Assembly (NCBI GenBank): GCA_933228895.1
Contig: OW121848.1
Location: 154,644,688 to 154,708,687, forward strand
DNA from: Platycnemis pennipes
Lineage: Eukaryota > Arthropoda > Insecta > Odonata > Platycnemididae
Direction of reading: 5' to 3'
Length of the DNA stretch: 64,000 bases
Within the stretch, counting starts at the first letter, position 1; every line of letters starts with the position of its first letter. The notes beneath the pieces are model-generated. The model saw only the letters and a program-made list of their open reading frames with translations, was not told the origin of the DNA and searched no databases. Positions 43,196 to 54,504 of the stretch are shown one piece after another. Position numbers and translations under genes: made by a program.

Positions 43196-43785
43196 GGCTG
43201 AAGCCAACCTAACGCAACCCGCACGACATAGTGCGCAATGCCGCCATCTTACCACTACCCACGACAGTTCAGTGTGAAAAGTGCTTCGCTGAAAATAGTG
43301 GTGTTTTTTGCTGAAGGGAAAATACAGTTCATCAGAGGCTAATACCTGACTAATGACTAATACTTGCTCAGTGTATGGCTGCCATTTTAAGTGCGGTAGA
43401 ATAAAAATAACGGGTAAACTCGATGTTTCAATGCAGACTGATCCATGGATTATGTGTCATTTTTGACCTCAAATTAAAGGCACTTTTATTTGTCACTCGA
43501 TGAAGAAATTTGATACAAGGCTAGAATAAGGTCCCATGTTTTGTTCGGTGTGAGCATCATTTTAAAAATTCGATTTTTTTACCCCAGAATGATGGTCCAA
43601 AATAAAATCAAATTTTGCCTCATAAGGTTTAAATGTAAAAACATCGAGATACAAGCAAGTCAGAATTTTTTTTCCAAAATTTTAATTTGCAAAGATATAC
43701 TCTTCACACTAAGCTGTCGTGGGTAGTGGTAAGTAGCGGGATAGCGCTTTTTTGTCGTGCGGGTTGTGTTAAGTTAGCTTCACGC
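43196..43785. mobile_element. Short inverted-repeat element, arms about 85 bp
   Basis: 43196-43285 and 43702-43785 are imperfect reverse complements sharing AACCCGCACGAC and TTACCACTACCCACGACAG. The centre of about 415 bp has no coding content. Its right arm runs into the left end of the Transib-like element. Confidence 0.6.
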
Positions 43786-45589
43786 CCCACAGTGGTCCGA
43801 AATCGGAAATACCTGGCCAAAAGTAAATTTTTCGACTGTTTGCAAGGAAACTTTAAATGGTGTTTTCGTATTGTAGAGGATATGACCTTTAAAATAGGGT
43901 ACTAAATGGGTCTCTCTATAGCACACATTAATGTGTATCACTCGTGAAAGTAGGTAAATCAAGATTTAAACGCCCGTCGCGTTGAATCTGTAAATTTTTG
44001 TGAAGTTCACCTTGATAGTAGAAGGCTTTAAGTACATAAGTGTCCTTCACTAATTTTTTCACGGAATTTTGATACCTCATAGAGTAAAAATCCGTTAATT
44101 TTGTTACAATTGAGTACTTGGTTGACCATTTAAATTTTTTAGAAATATTTATCCATTATGTAGTAATTTTTTTAATAAATGCATCATTATTGTTTTGTGC
44201 TCCTCTTTGCTCCTCTGACATTTTCATATGAAAATGAGCAGGAAAGCCAATTAAACACGATGAAAAAAAAATCTTGCTTGTGCTTGCTTATCTGACCTCC
44301 AGACTGTTTTAAGTTGAGCGGTACAACGCACCGCTCCGCATCTTCGGCCCGCAGCACTTTTCAAAACTTTGAATACGCTACCTAATCCAATTTTTTCTAT
44401 TTATTTATGACAGAGGCACAATGAGCAATTCCTTTGATACTATTTCCATTAGTGATAGAAAAACACTGTTTTTATCCGCAAACTGCAATCTCAGAGAGGA
44501 TTATTCCATTTTTAAGATATATAAGAGCATTGGCTTCTGACTTACTGTCGATGCAGAAATAGAGTTTGGATACAAATAACAAAATAACGGGAGGGCCTAT
44601 GGAAAAACTGATCACACCTTAATATTTCTTAATTATTTCTGCGCTTTTTGACGGTAAATTGAAATTTTTGAGGAGCATTATAATATTTTTTCATCGGATG
44701 TTAGGTACGGAAAAAGTGCCGCTTTTTGATGGTCTTTGAAGAAAGTGACGACTTTGATGATTTGTATCCCAACAACAAGTTGTTCAATAACATTAAGTTT
44801 TGAGCATGTTTTCGGAGTAAATGACAGTCCCAAGATCAACAGTTCTCCTCCAGTTACACAGGGGTCAAAGGTCACCTAGGTCTAGGTAGGCAAATATGGG
44901 CAACAAATGGGACGTAAATGATTAACAAAGTACGGACCCTATATCCATCATCTCATCTGTTGATCTCCAAGGACTACACGGGATCATAGATCATGAGGTC
45001 TATGTGTGTTATTCGGGGCAAAAACGTGTCGTATCTTAGGTTTAATGAAATAGGTGCCAAGTCGATGATAATATTTCAAGATTCCTCTTGTCATCCTATT
45101 CACTCAAAGAGTTACGCTGGAGTCACTTACAGCAATCTCACTTTGCCACTCCATTTCTCTTTGGCTTCCGTTCAGGGTTGGTCGCGATGGTTAAATTCAC
45201 CCTGAGAACAATATTCCTTAGTTGAAGGTTGATATAATCGCGATTCACACCATGAACCGGCGGTGCAATGCATCGCGTATAGAGTGGTCCAAAATGGGAA
45301 AAAATTGGCCAAAATTAATACCGTCGTTATATGAACGTACTTACAAAGTAAAATAGATGAATCCCAAGGTTATTGATCTGCTGAATCCGATTTTGAAGTT
45401 ATTTTTTATGTATCTCTGTCAACATTTTAAAGAGATATAATTATTTAAACAATTTCTAAATATTCTACGGAAGTTATTATCTGGGTACAAAGGACCCACA
45501 ACTATTTAGATCATATCTCTCCAAAATATTTACGTAATTAATGAATGCATAGTACTTAGAGATCCATGTAATGCTTCAGCCCTGTCGTT

Positions 45590-45650
45590 CACGGGATTCG
45601 AACCCACGACCTTCAGCTACCGGCTTGCGCGTTAGCTACCCATTTAGAAT
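45590..45650 (-). mobile_element. tRNA-like sequence (SINE head)
   Basis: On the minus strand: GGGTAGCTAACGCGCAAGCC and GTGGGTTCGAATCCCGTGAA, good box A and box B sequences at tRNA spacing. It is not a complete cloverleaf (no clear acceptor stem), so probably a SINE head inserted in the Transib-like element. Confidence 0.55.
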
Positions 45651-45879
45651 AATTGAATACTCTAATTTAGGTTAAATAATATGATATAAGTGATATATAA
45701 ATTCTGGAAAATAGGAAAAAAGATATACTTGATGCTTTCATATAGGCATATTTACTTTGACATACCTAATCATTTTTATCTAATAAAAGTCTTATTCCGA
45801 CATCACTATATCGGTCTCATTGTCGCTGTGCGTATCAGCCAGGGCAAGAAGATTTTTAACTTCAATTGCTAAGTTTACC

Positions 45880-46130
45880 TCAGTTTTCTTCAACACGCCT
45901 GATACTTAAATTAATCGATCTGAGACTAACAATTATGTCTGGAATAAGTCTTCATTTGTTGCCAACCTAGACAATTTCCCCGTGAGATACTCCCGGTATC
46001 TTCTTATATCCTTATTATTTGCCTTTATGACTTCTACTAAGAAGTGTCCAATTAGAATAAATGATTCCTTGGAAATGGCTGCTAAGCGGATCAGCATCTT
46101 ATGCACAGTAGATGGCATGTAATACCGTGC
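45880..46130 (-). pseudogene. Transib/RAG1-like transposase C-terminal remnant
   Basis: The frame 46118-45933 with STVHKMLIR, FLVEVIKANNKDIRRYREY and RLATNEDLFQT, then an in-frame stop and LLVSDRLI. In the family this segment runs PxTVHKxLxHG, E(E)xxExxNKxxRxxR, SRxxxxxDxxxRLLxSSDP. The Glu in FLVEV may correspond to the catalytic Glu (RAG1 E962). It is one of the few recognisable coding parts. A further minus frame at 46492-46710 is unassigned. Confidence 0.5.
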
Positions 46131-48275
46131 GTAGAGTTGGACATTCAGATCTGTTTCTTGATTAGTCTTGCAGCAGTTTCGAGGCCTTCGCTGCGATAGT
46201 TAATTGAAGCAGTTAGGGCTACCTCAGCTGGCAACGTGCTGACTCTGAGTTCTTCTTCTCTTTTCTCTTTCGCTTGACTCCTCAAAAAATTTTTTTGGCC
46301 GTCGCCCTATTTTAGCATACTCTTGCGAAAATGCCAAATATTATTTTATTACTAACCAATAAAATATGGACGTCTTATCAATTAATCGTAATTGTAAAAA
46401 TGGATACTCACCGTGCGTACTGGGAAGACATGCATATGAAGGAAATTTAAACTCCAGCCATAACCAGTTTTTGAACTTTTTCCTGAAAAATTTATTCGAA
46501 CGCGAGCTTTGTTCCCACTTTTCCAGATACCTGGGGAAAACATTTCTGCATGCAGCGCATCAGAATGTTTTTAGCAGCAACATCTCCGTTTATATTCAAT
46601 TGAGCAATAAAGTATTCCAGAACGTATTGTTTCTTTGAAGCTAAAGAATATCTATTTCGCTTCATAAGTTTCTCGTTCAACTCAAGGTTCGTTATCTGTA
46701 TGACATCCATTACAACTCTTAAGACATAATCTTTTAGGGCTGAAACGAGAACGCTGAACCAAATACCTACAAGAAAATGCTATGCCAACCACAAAAGAGA
46801 TCAATCAATAAACATAAAATCAATAAAAGTGCAAAACTAAGAATGATGAATTAAAATTGGAACAACGAATAGGAATAAACTTATCTATCCTTTTCTGGCG
46901 TATATTGATGGTTAGGTGTCAGGCAGGAGAGGTGTTTCTTTCCTCTGAGCAGGACAAGCTTTCCTCTGCGCGTAGCAGATCAGAACACGCTTCTATGCTC
47001 TTCACGCTTCTACACTGAGTATAAATGAGTCCTGGAACGTTTTCGAAGTGTCAATGCTTAAAACTACGGCAGAGTTCGTGGGTGTTGACCGTTATCCTCG
47101 TTCCGTAGTATTCCAAGAAATCTTAACGCACGTGCAGAAAGAGTTCTGCTTTGGTGGCCTAAATGCAATCCGTCCCATCGTCAATGAAGAGCACGCGGCT
47201 GGGTTTTTTAGTTTGAAGGCAACAAATGTGCAACCGAAAGCTGCTCTTTTCAGTCAAAATATCTTTTTCGGGCGGCTAGGGAACAGCAAGGGTATTTTGA
47301 AACTTTTATTGCTCTGTGGAAGGCCTTCTCCTATTTCCAGAAGCGAGTGGTGGACAGGGTGGTTCAGGCGTAATAGAAATATTAAAATATACGAATACAA
47401 AGCAACTATTAATTGCTGAGTAAACAGCTGTAGCTTTTCGTTTGGATGATAATTCGTATCATGGTATAAAGGTATATGCTAGCACGTAAACCGACCCTAA
47501 TTAAAAACAGAGATAGACCTTATTGATGAACTTTGGGTTTACAGGAATATCCAATATGCGAGAAAAGAATAAAATTTGGTACAAAACAGTGCAAATTATG
47601 TATGAAGATGAAAAATCTGTAACATTCCACAAGAGTAACTATTGATAAAACCACTTAAGTCACTGCACAGCAGCTCGGCCGCCGACGCCGCTGCGGGCCG
47701 AAGATGCGGAGCAGTGCGTTGCACCGCTCAACTTCAAACAGTCTGGAGGTCAGATAAGCAAGCACAAGCAAGATTTTTTTTTCATCGTGTTTAATTGGCT
47801 TTCCTGCTCATTTTCATATGAAAATGTCAGAGGAGCAAAGAGGAGCACAAAACAATAATGATGCATTTATTAAAAAAATTACTACATAATGGATAAATAT
47901 TTCTAAAAAATTTAAATGGTCAACCAAGTACTCAATTGTAACAAAATTAACGGATTTTTACTCTATGAGGTATCAAAATTCCGTGAAAAAATTAGTGAAG
48001 GACACTTATGTACTTAAAGCCTTCTACTATCAAGGTGAACTTCACAAAAATTTACAGATTCAACGCGACGGGCGTTTAAATCTTGATTTACCTACTTTCA
48101 CGAGTGATACACATTAATGTGTGCTATAGAGAGACCCATTTAGTACCCTATTTTAAAGGTCATATCCTCTACAATACGAAAACACCATTTAAAGTTTCCA
48201 TGCAAACAGTCGAAAAATTTACTTTTGGCCAGGTATTTCCGATTTCGGACCACTGTGGGGCGTGAAGCTAACTAA

Positions 48276-51141
48276 GCAGCAGTTACGCAGAAGATTTTAT
48301 TTCAATTATAGCGGTCCGTTATTACGTCATTCCTTTGCGTTTTGTGACGTTATGGTGCTCTAAACGGACGAGATAAAAAATCATCCAGTTTTAACGAATC
48401 CTTCCGGTTATAGGTATTTTTTTCCTGGGTTTGTTTCCCGCCTGTTCATTATAGTGAGCATACTTTTTCAGCACTTTTCCGAACTTCTTCAGGTCGGCCG
48501 AAGCGTCGATGCCTTGTTTTCTTCGCCTTATGTAATTGATCGTAGTAGTTTATCAAAATTGTTTATCCGATTTCCTTTCAAACGTTTTCGAGTCTATAAC
48601 CTTCATTAAAGTTGATGTCATTTTGTCCTTTTTACTGTTTCTTTTGTCAATATCAGGAAATATCGGTTCTCTTTCGAAATTTATTTTTATTTTTTCAAGT
48701 GAGGTTTTGTTGGACCGGTCGAATAGTATTTTGCTATTACAGTAAGGCGAAATTCCTTTACTTTTAATGGTTCTCGGGCCTTCCTGGAGATTTACTTTTA
48801 ATTACCCGGAGGTCCGGCGGATATAGAAGTGACCACAGTTACACTTCGCCTCATTCACTCCTCCGTAAAGGAGAGTACTCCAGATGTAAGTTATATTGAA
48901 GTGTTTTCTCTATTTCATCCGTAAGTGGAATCTTATTTTGTTAGAATGCTCTCTTCTCCTGAGCTATTGTATTTGCGATTTCCTTCCTACTTTGACCATT
49001 TATAGTTACTCGAATTCTCAAATAACAGTATTTATTTCATCCATATTTTGCTTTCCTAGTTTTCCGTTGGTCTTGCATACCGCACATTAGATAGATAGAT
49101 TATTTTTCGGTGGAGTTCCTCCAAGGAGGCCCTGAGGCACTCAGACCTATTGGCCCATTGTGCCAACCACCCTTCTAAGGAAATCACCCATAAAGGCCAA
49201 TCGCCTTGCTAAAGGCCAACAGGTCCCCTATGGGGATTTCCCTTACCTCCCTGGGCTCCAAAAATGGAGACCCCAATACCGCACATTAGTTTTCTTTTTA
49301 ATTAATCTTCAAATTAAATCTGCAAATTGTCTTTTTCATTATTACTAGGATCTTCTTCAAACCTCATTCTGTCGCTCACATGACAGATATATCATCGGCG
49401 AATCTAGGTATGCTGATTTTCTCCCCGTCGGCGTTCAACCCCGAAGTCTTTTTCATTACATTGATGACTATCTTGATGTAGACATCAAGAGTACGGGAGA
49501 CAGTGCATAACCAGGTCTCTTAAATTTCTTTATTCTTGGTTATCGACTATTGGGTCCTGATTTGATAACAGCCGCCTGTTTCTTTTAAAAACTGTGGATG
49601 ATTTTCAGCCATTATACGACACCCAAGTTTCTTTTATATTACTAAGAATTGAATTCTATAAACATCGTCAAAGGTTGACTCCAAATCCACAAACTCAACA
49701 ACGTCGGGTATTTTTCTCATTCTCTTCTCTATTGGCAGCATAAGGACCAAAGTTGCCTCTCCTGTACCCTTGCTCTGAATCCGAATCAGTCTTTACATAG
49801 GAATTCCTTTGCTCCTCTGCCAATTTTCTCAATTTTTGCACATGGATGATAATTTTCTCCTCTTGGTCCTACGGTATCTCTCATGTTTCGTAAGTACACA
49901 CTGCAGATAGTTAATTGTACAGCATGTTAAATGTCTTCTTGCCAGTATTTACACTTCGGCAGAAATATTATCTATTCCTGAAGTATTATTTATCCGTAGA
50001 CCTCCTACTGCCACTTCAAATTCCAATCTTTAGATTTAAGATGCCTTGTAATCCTGTTTGACTTTATTTTCCCTCCCGATTTCTTTCGCAATGAGGTTGC
50101 TTCGGCAGTGTAATTATTACATTTATTCCTTCCACCTCCTCGCTTTCTTCATTTTCAATTAAAAGGTTTACATTCTTGTTCGATTTCCGTATAAAAGTTC
50201 TTCATTCTTTCATGCACTACATCGGCATCTTCCTCCTGAAGATATTTTTGTTCATCCGTAAGTCCATAATCTTCATTTATTTTGCTTTTCTCACTTTAAG
50301 ACTTGTTTTATTTCTTATTTTCTTGAGGCAGAGCTGTCCTTCGTCAGCTTTTGCACTCTTGTGTTTTGTTCTCTCTTCAACAAGGAGTAGGATTTTTTTC
50401 TGTGGTCCGTGATATCTTTTTGGAAACCTCTTGCCTCCCTACACTATAATTTGTTGCTTCCTGTAGTCCGCTTTTTATGTTTCCTCCTCTCTCTTAAGCT
50501 GATCTTGAAGTCAGGTCCTCTAACATCTTGTTCACTAATGTTTTTTGAAAGGCCAAGGTACATTTTTCAACATGCCAGCTTGCTAAGATTTTTCGTTATT
50601 TTTTACGACATCTCAAATTTCAGATTGCATTTCGTCATCACTAAGTGGCGATCACTGTCAATATCTGCCCCAGTGTAGGTTTTGCAGTCCTTCCCCTGGT
50701 AGCTGAGATATCGCTTCACTAAAATGTAGTCAAATTGACGACAATTATCCCATAACCCACTTGGTTGATTTAAGTCACGTGACCTCATGACGTTTTATGA
50801 CTACTAATCCGTTCTAACTGTAACAATTTTTTTCGGGAAAAAATTAGCACTATTTCAGGAAATTTATGAAACAAACTAAATGCAATAAAAACAATCTGAG
50901 TATTAATTAACGGAAAGAAGACTAGCATATCGGAAAGGAAAAACAAGAGCACTCAAAAGATACAAAAAGGTAACAAGGGAAAAAATAAATAATTTCATAT
51001 ATTGTTAACATAAGCACCATTTCACATAAAGAACAAATAAATTAAAAAATGATTAATTTTCAATCGAGTTTTAGATCAAAATAATGTCTCAAGGCCTTTA
51101 TATGTTGTTCTAACATCTAATTATGTAAGCAATCTGTTAAT
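48276..51141 (-). repeat. Large inverted duplication, left arm (decayed LINE)
   Basis: Reverse complement of 54505-57182, from GCAGCAGTTACGCAG (48276) to AATCTGTTAAT (51141). It carries, on the minus strand, the same decayed LINE as the right arm, e.g. PSGLWDNCRQFDYILVKRYL at 50788-50603, an endonuclease-domain end. Compared with the right arm it has an extra 185 bp SINE-like insertion at 49091-49275. Frames over it are full of stops. Confidence 0.85.
49077..49289 (-). mobile_element. 185 bp SINE-like insertion with 14 bp target duplication
   Basis: ATACCGCACATTAG occurs at 49077-49090 and again at 49276-49289. Between them is 185 bp read on the minus strand, ending in an AATCTATCTATCT tail. 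The right arm of the inverted duplication has the empty site (one copy of the 14-mer near 56360-56373). It shows clear post-duplication, LINE-style retroposition. Confidence 0.85.
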
Positions 51142-51379
51142 GATGGCGGCGAGATGGAGGCGCCGCTCATCGCATGGCTTCAAAATTTAATGGGAACTAC
51201 CGGGTCTTGCATTCAGCACACATACATTATAGCTCGCCAAGCATTTAATAGAAGAAGACCACCAAAGTGACTTCATCCCAAAAGTCTTTCATTCGCAGCG
51301 TAAGCGCCACAAGTTGGACAATATGGAAAACCTTGAAATTTTTCAAGGTTTTTATATTATTCAGTACACATACATTAGA
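51142..51379. other. Start of the spacer between the inverted arms
   Basis: About 240 bp with no recognised feature, except ATTTTTCAAGGTTTTTATAT and a GC-rich GATGGCGGCGAGATGGAGGC at 51144. The inner boundary of the Tigger relic lies somewhere near 51380. Confidence 0.4.
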
Positions 51380-52540
51380 TTTCTTGGAATACAAAAGAAT
51401 TTCAACATTTTCCATACAGTTCAACTTGTGTAGTCCTCCTTCAACAATTTCAGGCTCATCATCTTCATCCCCACTCGGATGTATTGTTATTAATTACCAT
51501 TTAAATCATTTCATCATCTGTGAAATTTTGTGTGGTGAGAGTATCGTGGCCTCTAACTACCCTTTCTTCTAAATTTACCAATTCCATTTCCTTAAATTGA
51601 AGGTTGCGGATGCTGTTTGCAAACTCCATCATCATAAATTCATCCTCAGAAGCATGAAAATTTTTAAATCCCCTCTTATTTCGTCTACATCAAACCTTAA
51701 AACAGGCCACAATTTAAACCACGCGTGTTTTAGAACTGACTGTGAAATACTATTCCATGCATGCGAAATTTCCCTCATCACATCTTTTAGATTGATCACG
51801 TCTGTTTCTGAAATAGTTTATCCTGCTCCATTAGTATTTGGCCAGAAATACTGACTAAGGCCTTCACTTCGACGTTATCGAAACCACGTGATCTAAATCA
51901 GCACTTACATCTTCTTTCATAGTTTTTCTCTCTGTCATCCATTTCTTCGTGTCACTTTAACTGTAAAATTTTGAGAATTTTCTCTTTCAACTTCTTAATG
52001 GGCTATATTGTTGAAGATTCCACGCAGTATGTTTCAGACAAATGCTTTACTGATGCAATGGCGTCAAGCTTTTTCACAACTTGCACTTTTTCTGCGATTG
52101 TTAACGTTCTGTACTGATGCCTCACTCCTCTGCTGTTGCCACAACTGTATAGATGAGACCTGATTTGGGAGAAACATAAGCAGATAACAAATAATTTTAT
52201 GAAATTACGTCTATTGGTCAATCAAAAATGCTTGTGCGCTATTGAAAGTGACCGATATGTAAATTAGTCTTAGTCCGTCTCAGGGATGTCTTCAAATTTA
52301 TATGCTTACTTCAAGTTACAGAATAATTCCAGTGTAAAAGAAGGACCAGAAATTAATATGTTTAAATTATTCTGATTCTCGGAATGGGAAAATTAACGTT
52401 ACGGATGGGTTAATATCACGGTATTTTATGAAGCAATGTTTCTGTAAAAAATGTTTCGGCATTTTCCACAAAGTACGGGGGAGTTGGTCATGGCAAAATT
52501 GCCCAATTATGAGTGTTCCTGGATTAAGGGTGCTCAACTG
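51380..52540 (-). mobile_element. Tigger/pogo relic, second copy
   Basis: Reverse complement of the element at 7081-9427 over its first about 1.2 kb. The terminal repeat CAGTTGAGCACCCTTAATCC (minus strand) ends at 52540 next to TA (52541-52542). Minus-strand frames carry the helix-turn-helix LTIAEKVQVVKKLDAIASV and KHLSETYCVESSTI, typical of CENP-B/pogo N-termini. The 3' half is missing, with the break near 51380. Confidence 0.75.
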
Positions 52541-52549
52541 TATATATAC

Positions 52550-53595
52550 CTACCACTTCTGTATGTTATTTTTATGCATAGCGAATTACACTCTGTTGTG
52601 AAAGCGATCGATAAGAGTGTTCCAGCTCAGGAAACTTTGTTTCTTCTAGGGTACCCAAGTTCCTCATGAAAATGTATTAAATTCAAGAGTATATGTAATA
52701 TGATGAGGAATAAAAATAATATATTAAATATTAAATTCAGTTGCTAATGAGCAGGAATTGCTATGAATGTTATTGACATTTATGTGTGATGCATATATTA
52801 GTGGACTCTAGTTAGTACGTCTTTGTAGGGACCCGAAATCCTGGACGTGGTAACGAGGATATCGTGCTAAACACGTTTGGCCTTGGAATATTAACTATTA
52901 CGTTTGGCCTTCCCGAGCAAATTGAAGACGTATGTGTGAGTTGCATAACTTTCAGGGGACAATATGCTACCGTCAAGTTAGTTCATTCCGTAAATCGCTG
53001 GTGTTCATTTATTATAACAAACTTCAATTTGCCATCATACGCCTCTCAATAAAATACGTTGCGTTGATGCGCACCCAATAATTAATTATGACGATAAAAA
53101 CCAGAGAGCACTTTTTGTACATACAGTCCACGAAAAAAGACTCATGGTTACGGCTTTATATATCCAAAACGGAGGAAGCGATATTCACACAAAGAATTTA
53201 AGCGTGTAGATAATTTAAGTCTTTCGTTCAATTCTGGCAGCAGACTTCTTTAATTAATAACTTTTGAGGCACGTTTTTGCAGAGAGGATGAAAAATGGCA
53301 CAATATGTTTAGAATTGAAGAAGCCAGCGTCACTTTGGCGGTTGTCATAACAATATAAAATGCACAAATTTTAGGAGATTTTGATAGAAAATGAATTGTA
53401 CTTTCGTCATGATGTCCTTAAAGTTTCAAGTGACTTACTTACATTCGTTTAAGTTATTCTTGTCAATTTACGAAACAGGGTTTTCTCCGTAATTATGCAA
53501 CATTGGAGGCACGCGAACACCTCCGTCTTCAATATCAAATTTCTAATGAGAACCCATTAACGCCATAATTTTTGACATTCTGCAATACTTAATTG
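52550..53595. other. Spacer sequence, nothing recognised
   Basis: AT-rich sequence between the Tigger relic and repeat R3. Open frames are short and not protein-like. Confidence 0.5.
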
Positions 53596-53599
53596 AAAA

Positions 53600-54310
53600 T
53601 TTAAATTTTTTTTAAACGAGTTTGGAGTGAAGGCGGAAACGCCGGACAACGCATGCGTTGAGTAGAACGATCTAGAGTTTAGTATAATTAACGGCAATTT
53701 TTGCCAACATTTCAGCACGCTTCATGCGAGAATTTTCGTCTACTTTTCGGAGAAGGTTGAGCTTTTTAAATTCATAATTTTCTCTTCACTCCAGACTTTC
53801 CCAATGCTAATTCTAAGCGCTTGTCTCACTTTTACTCTCACAAAGTATTGGTGCTCGCGTAGTTTTGCTTGTAGTCGACACTTGTAAAACAAACGAACAT
53901 TACGATAAAATGCGGTGCTTTTGGGTGCCGTTTTAATTCTTCCTAAACATTTGTTCAACCATAATATACCCATTTAAATATTTTTGTAAGCAATAACAAT
54001 CTCTTTAATGCAACATTTAAACCTTCGGACATTCATTGAGATAGAGAGATATTCTTCAGAGATATTTATCGTATAATCAACCTATACTGTGATTGTTTTC
54101 CTGGAACTAATTCTGTTTGTTCCTCCTCTGAACGTGCTAAAGAGGTAACCAAAACGTGGTCGCTAGTGTTATTTACATGCACTGTGACGCGGACCTGAGG
54201 AAACGAACGTTCAAACGAGGAAAACGTGCTATCAAGGATGGTCCTAACGATCGTTAGGACCTCGAGAGTCCTCTCGAGAGAGTTACTATCGAGAGTCCAC
54301 TGTATGTGTT
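53600..54310 (+). repeat. Dispersed repeat R3, second copy, with 22 bp palindrome
   Basis: Same orientation as 17640-18270 and about 75-80 percent similar by eye. Near its right end, 54240-54261 is a perfect 22 bp palindrome (GGTCCTAACGA and its complement), followed by CTCGAGAG repeats and GAGAGTCCACTGTAT, likely the element terminus. Confidence 0.65.
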
Positions 54311-54504
54311 TCTTGTTTTCATTTCCTTTCACTTGAGTTATATATTTTCTATGAATTATGCAATTACGTAATTATTTTCATTAATTTTCCTGTAAATTGG
54401 TTCACTCATCACATTGTGAATGACTACGCAAAAGACAAAAGTGCGTTTTACATTTGGTATTCGAAATTATTACATAAAGGTCTTGTGAGAGTAGGTATTT
54501 AGCA

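Larger units (their letters stand above)
43770..48275 (-). mobile_element. Transib/RAG1-like DNA transposon with two 585 bp inverted arms
   Basis: Arms 43770-44354 and 47691-48275 are near-identical reverse complements: a 60-codon frame present in both differs at one residue. 18 bases in from each outer edge lies CACAGTGGTCCGAAATCGG (43788 and, inverted, ending 48257). CACAGTG equals the consensus V(D)J recombination heptamer, and Transib ends resemble RSSs (established knowledge). On the minus strand, 46118-45880 reads MPSTVHKMLIR, then NNKDIRRYREYLTGK, SRLATNEDLFQ, a TAA, and LLVSDRLI. This fits the C-terminal part of Transib/RAG1-type transposases around the catalytic Glu. The remaining interior has no readable transposase. 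The bases outside CACAGTG are inverted (CGCCC/GGGCG), not a direct duplication. Confidence 0.55.

Noticed and set aside
45590..45650. tRNA gene on the minus strand
   Set aside because: Boxes A and B are good but the acceptor stem does not pair; treated as a SINE head.
47048..47419. 123-codon plus frame inside the Transib-like element
   Set aside because: Not recognisable and on the strand opposite the transposase remnant. It begins with an ATG but shows no family motif, so it was not called.
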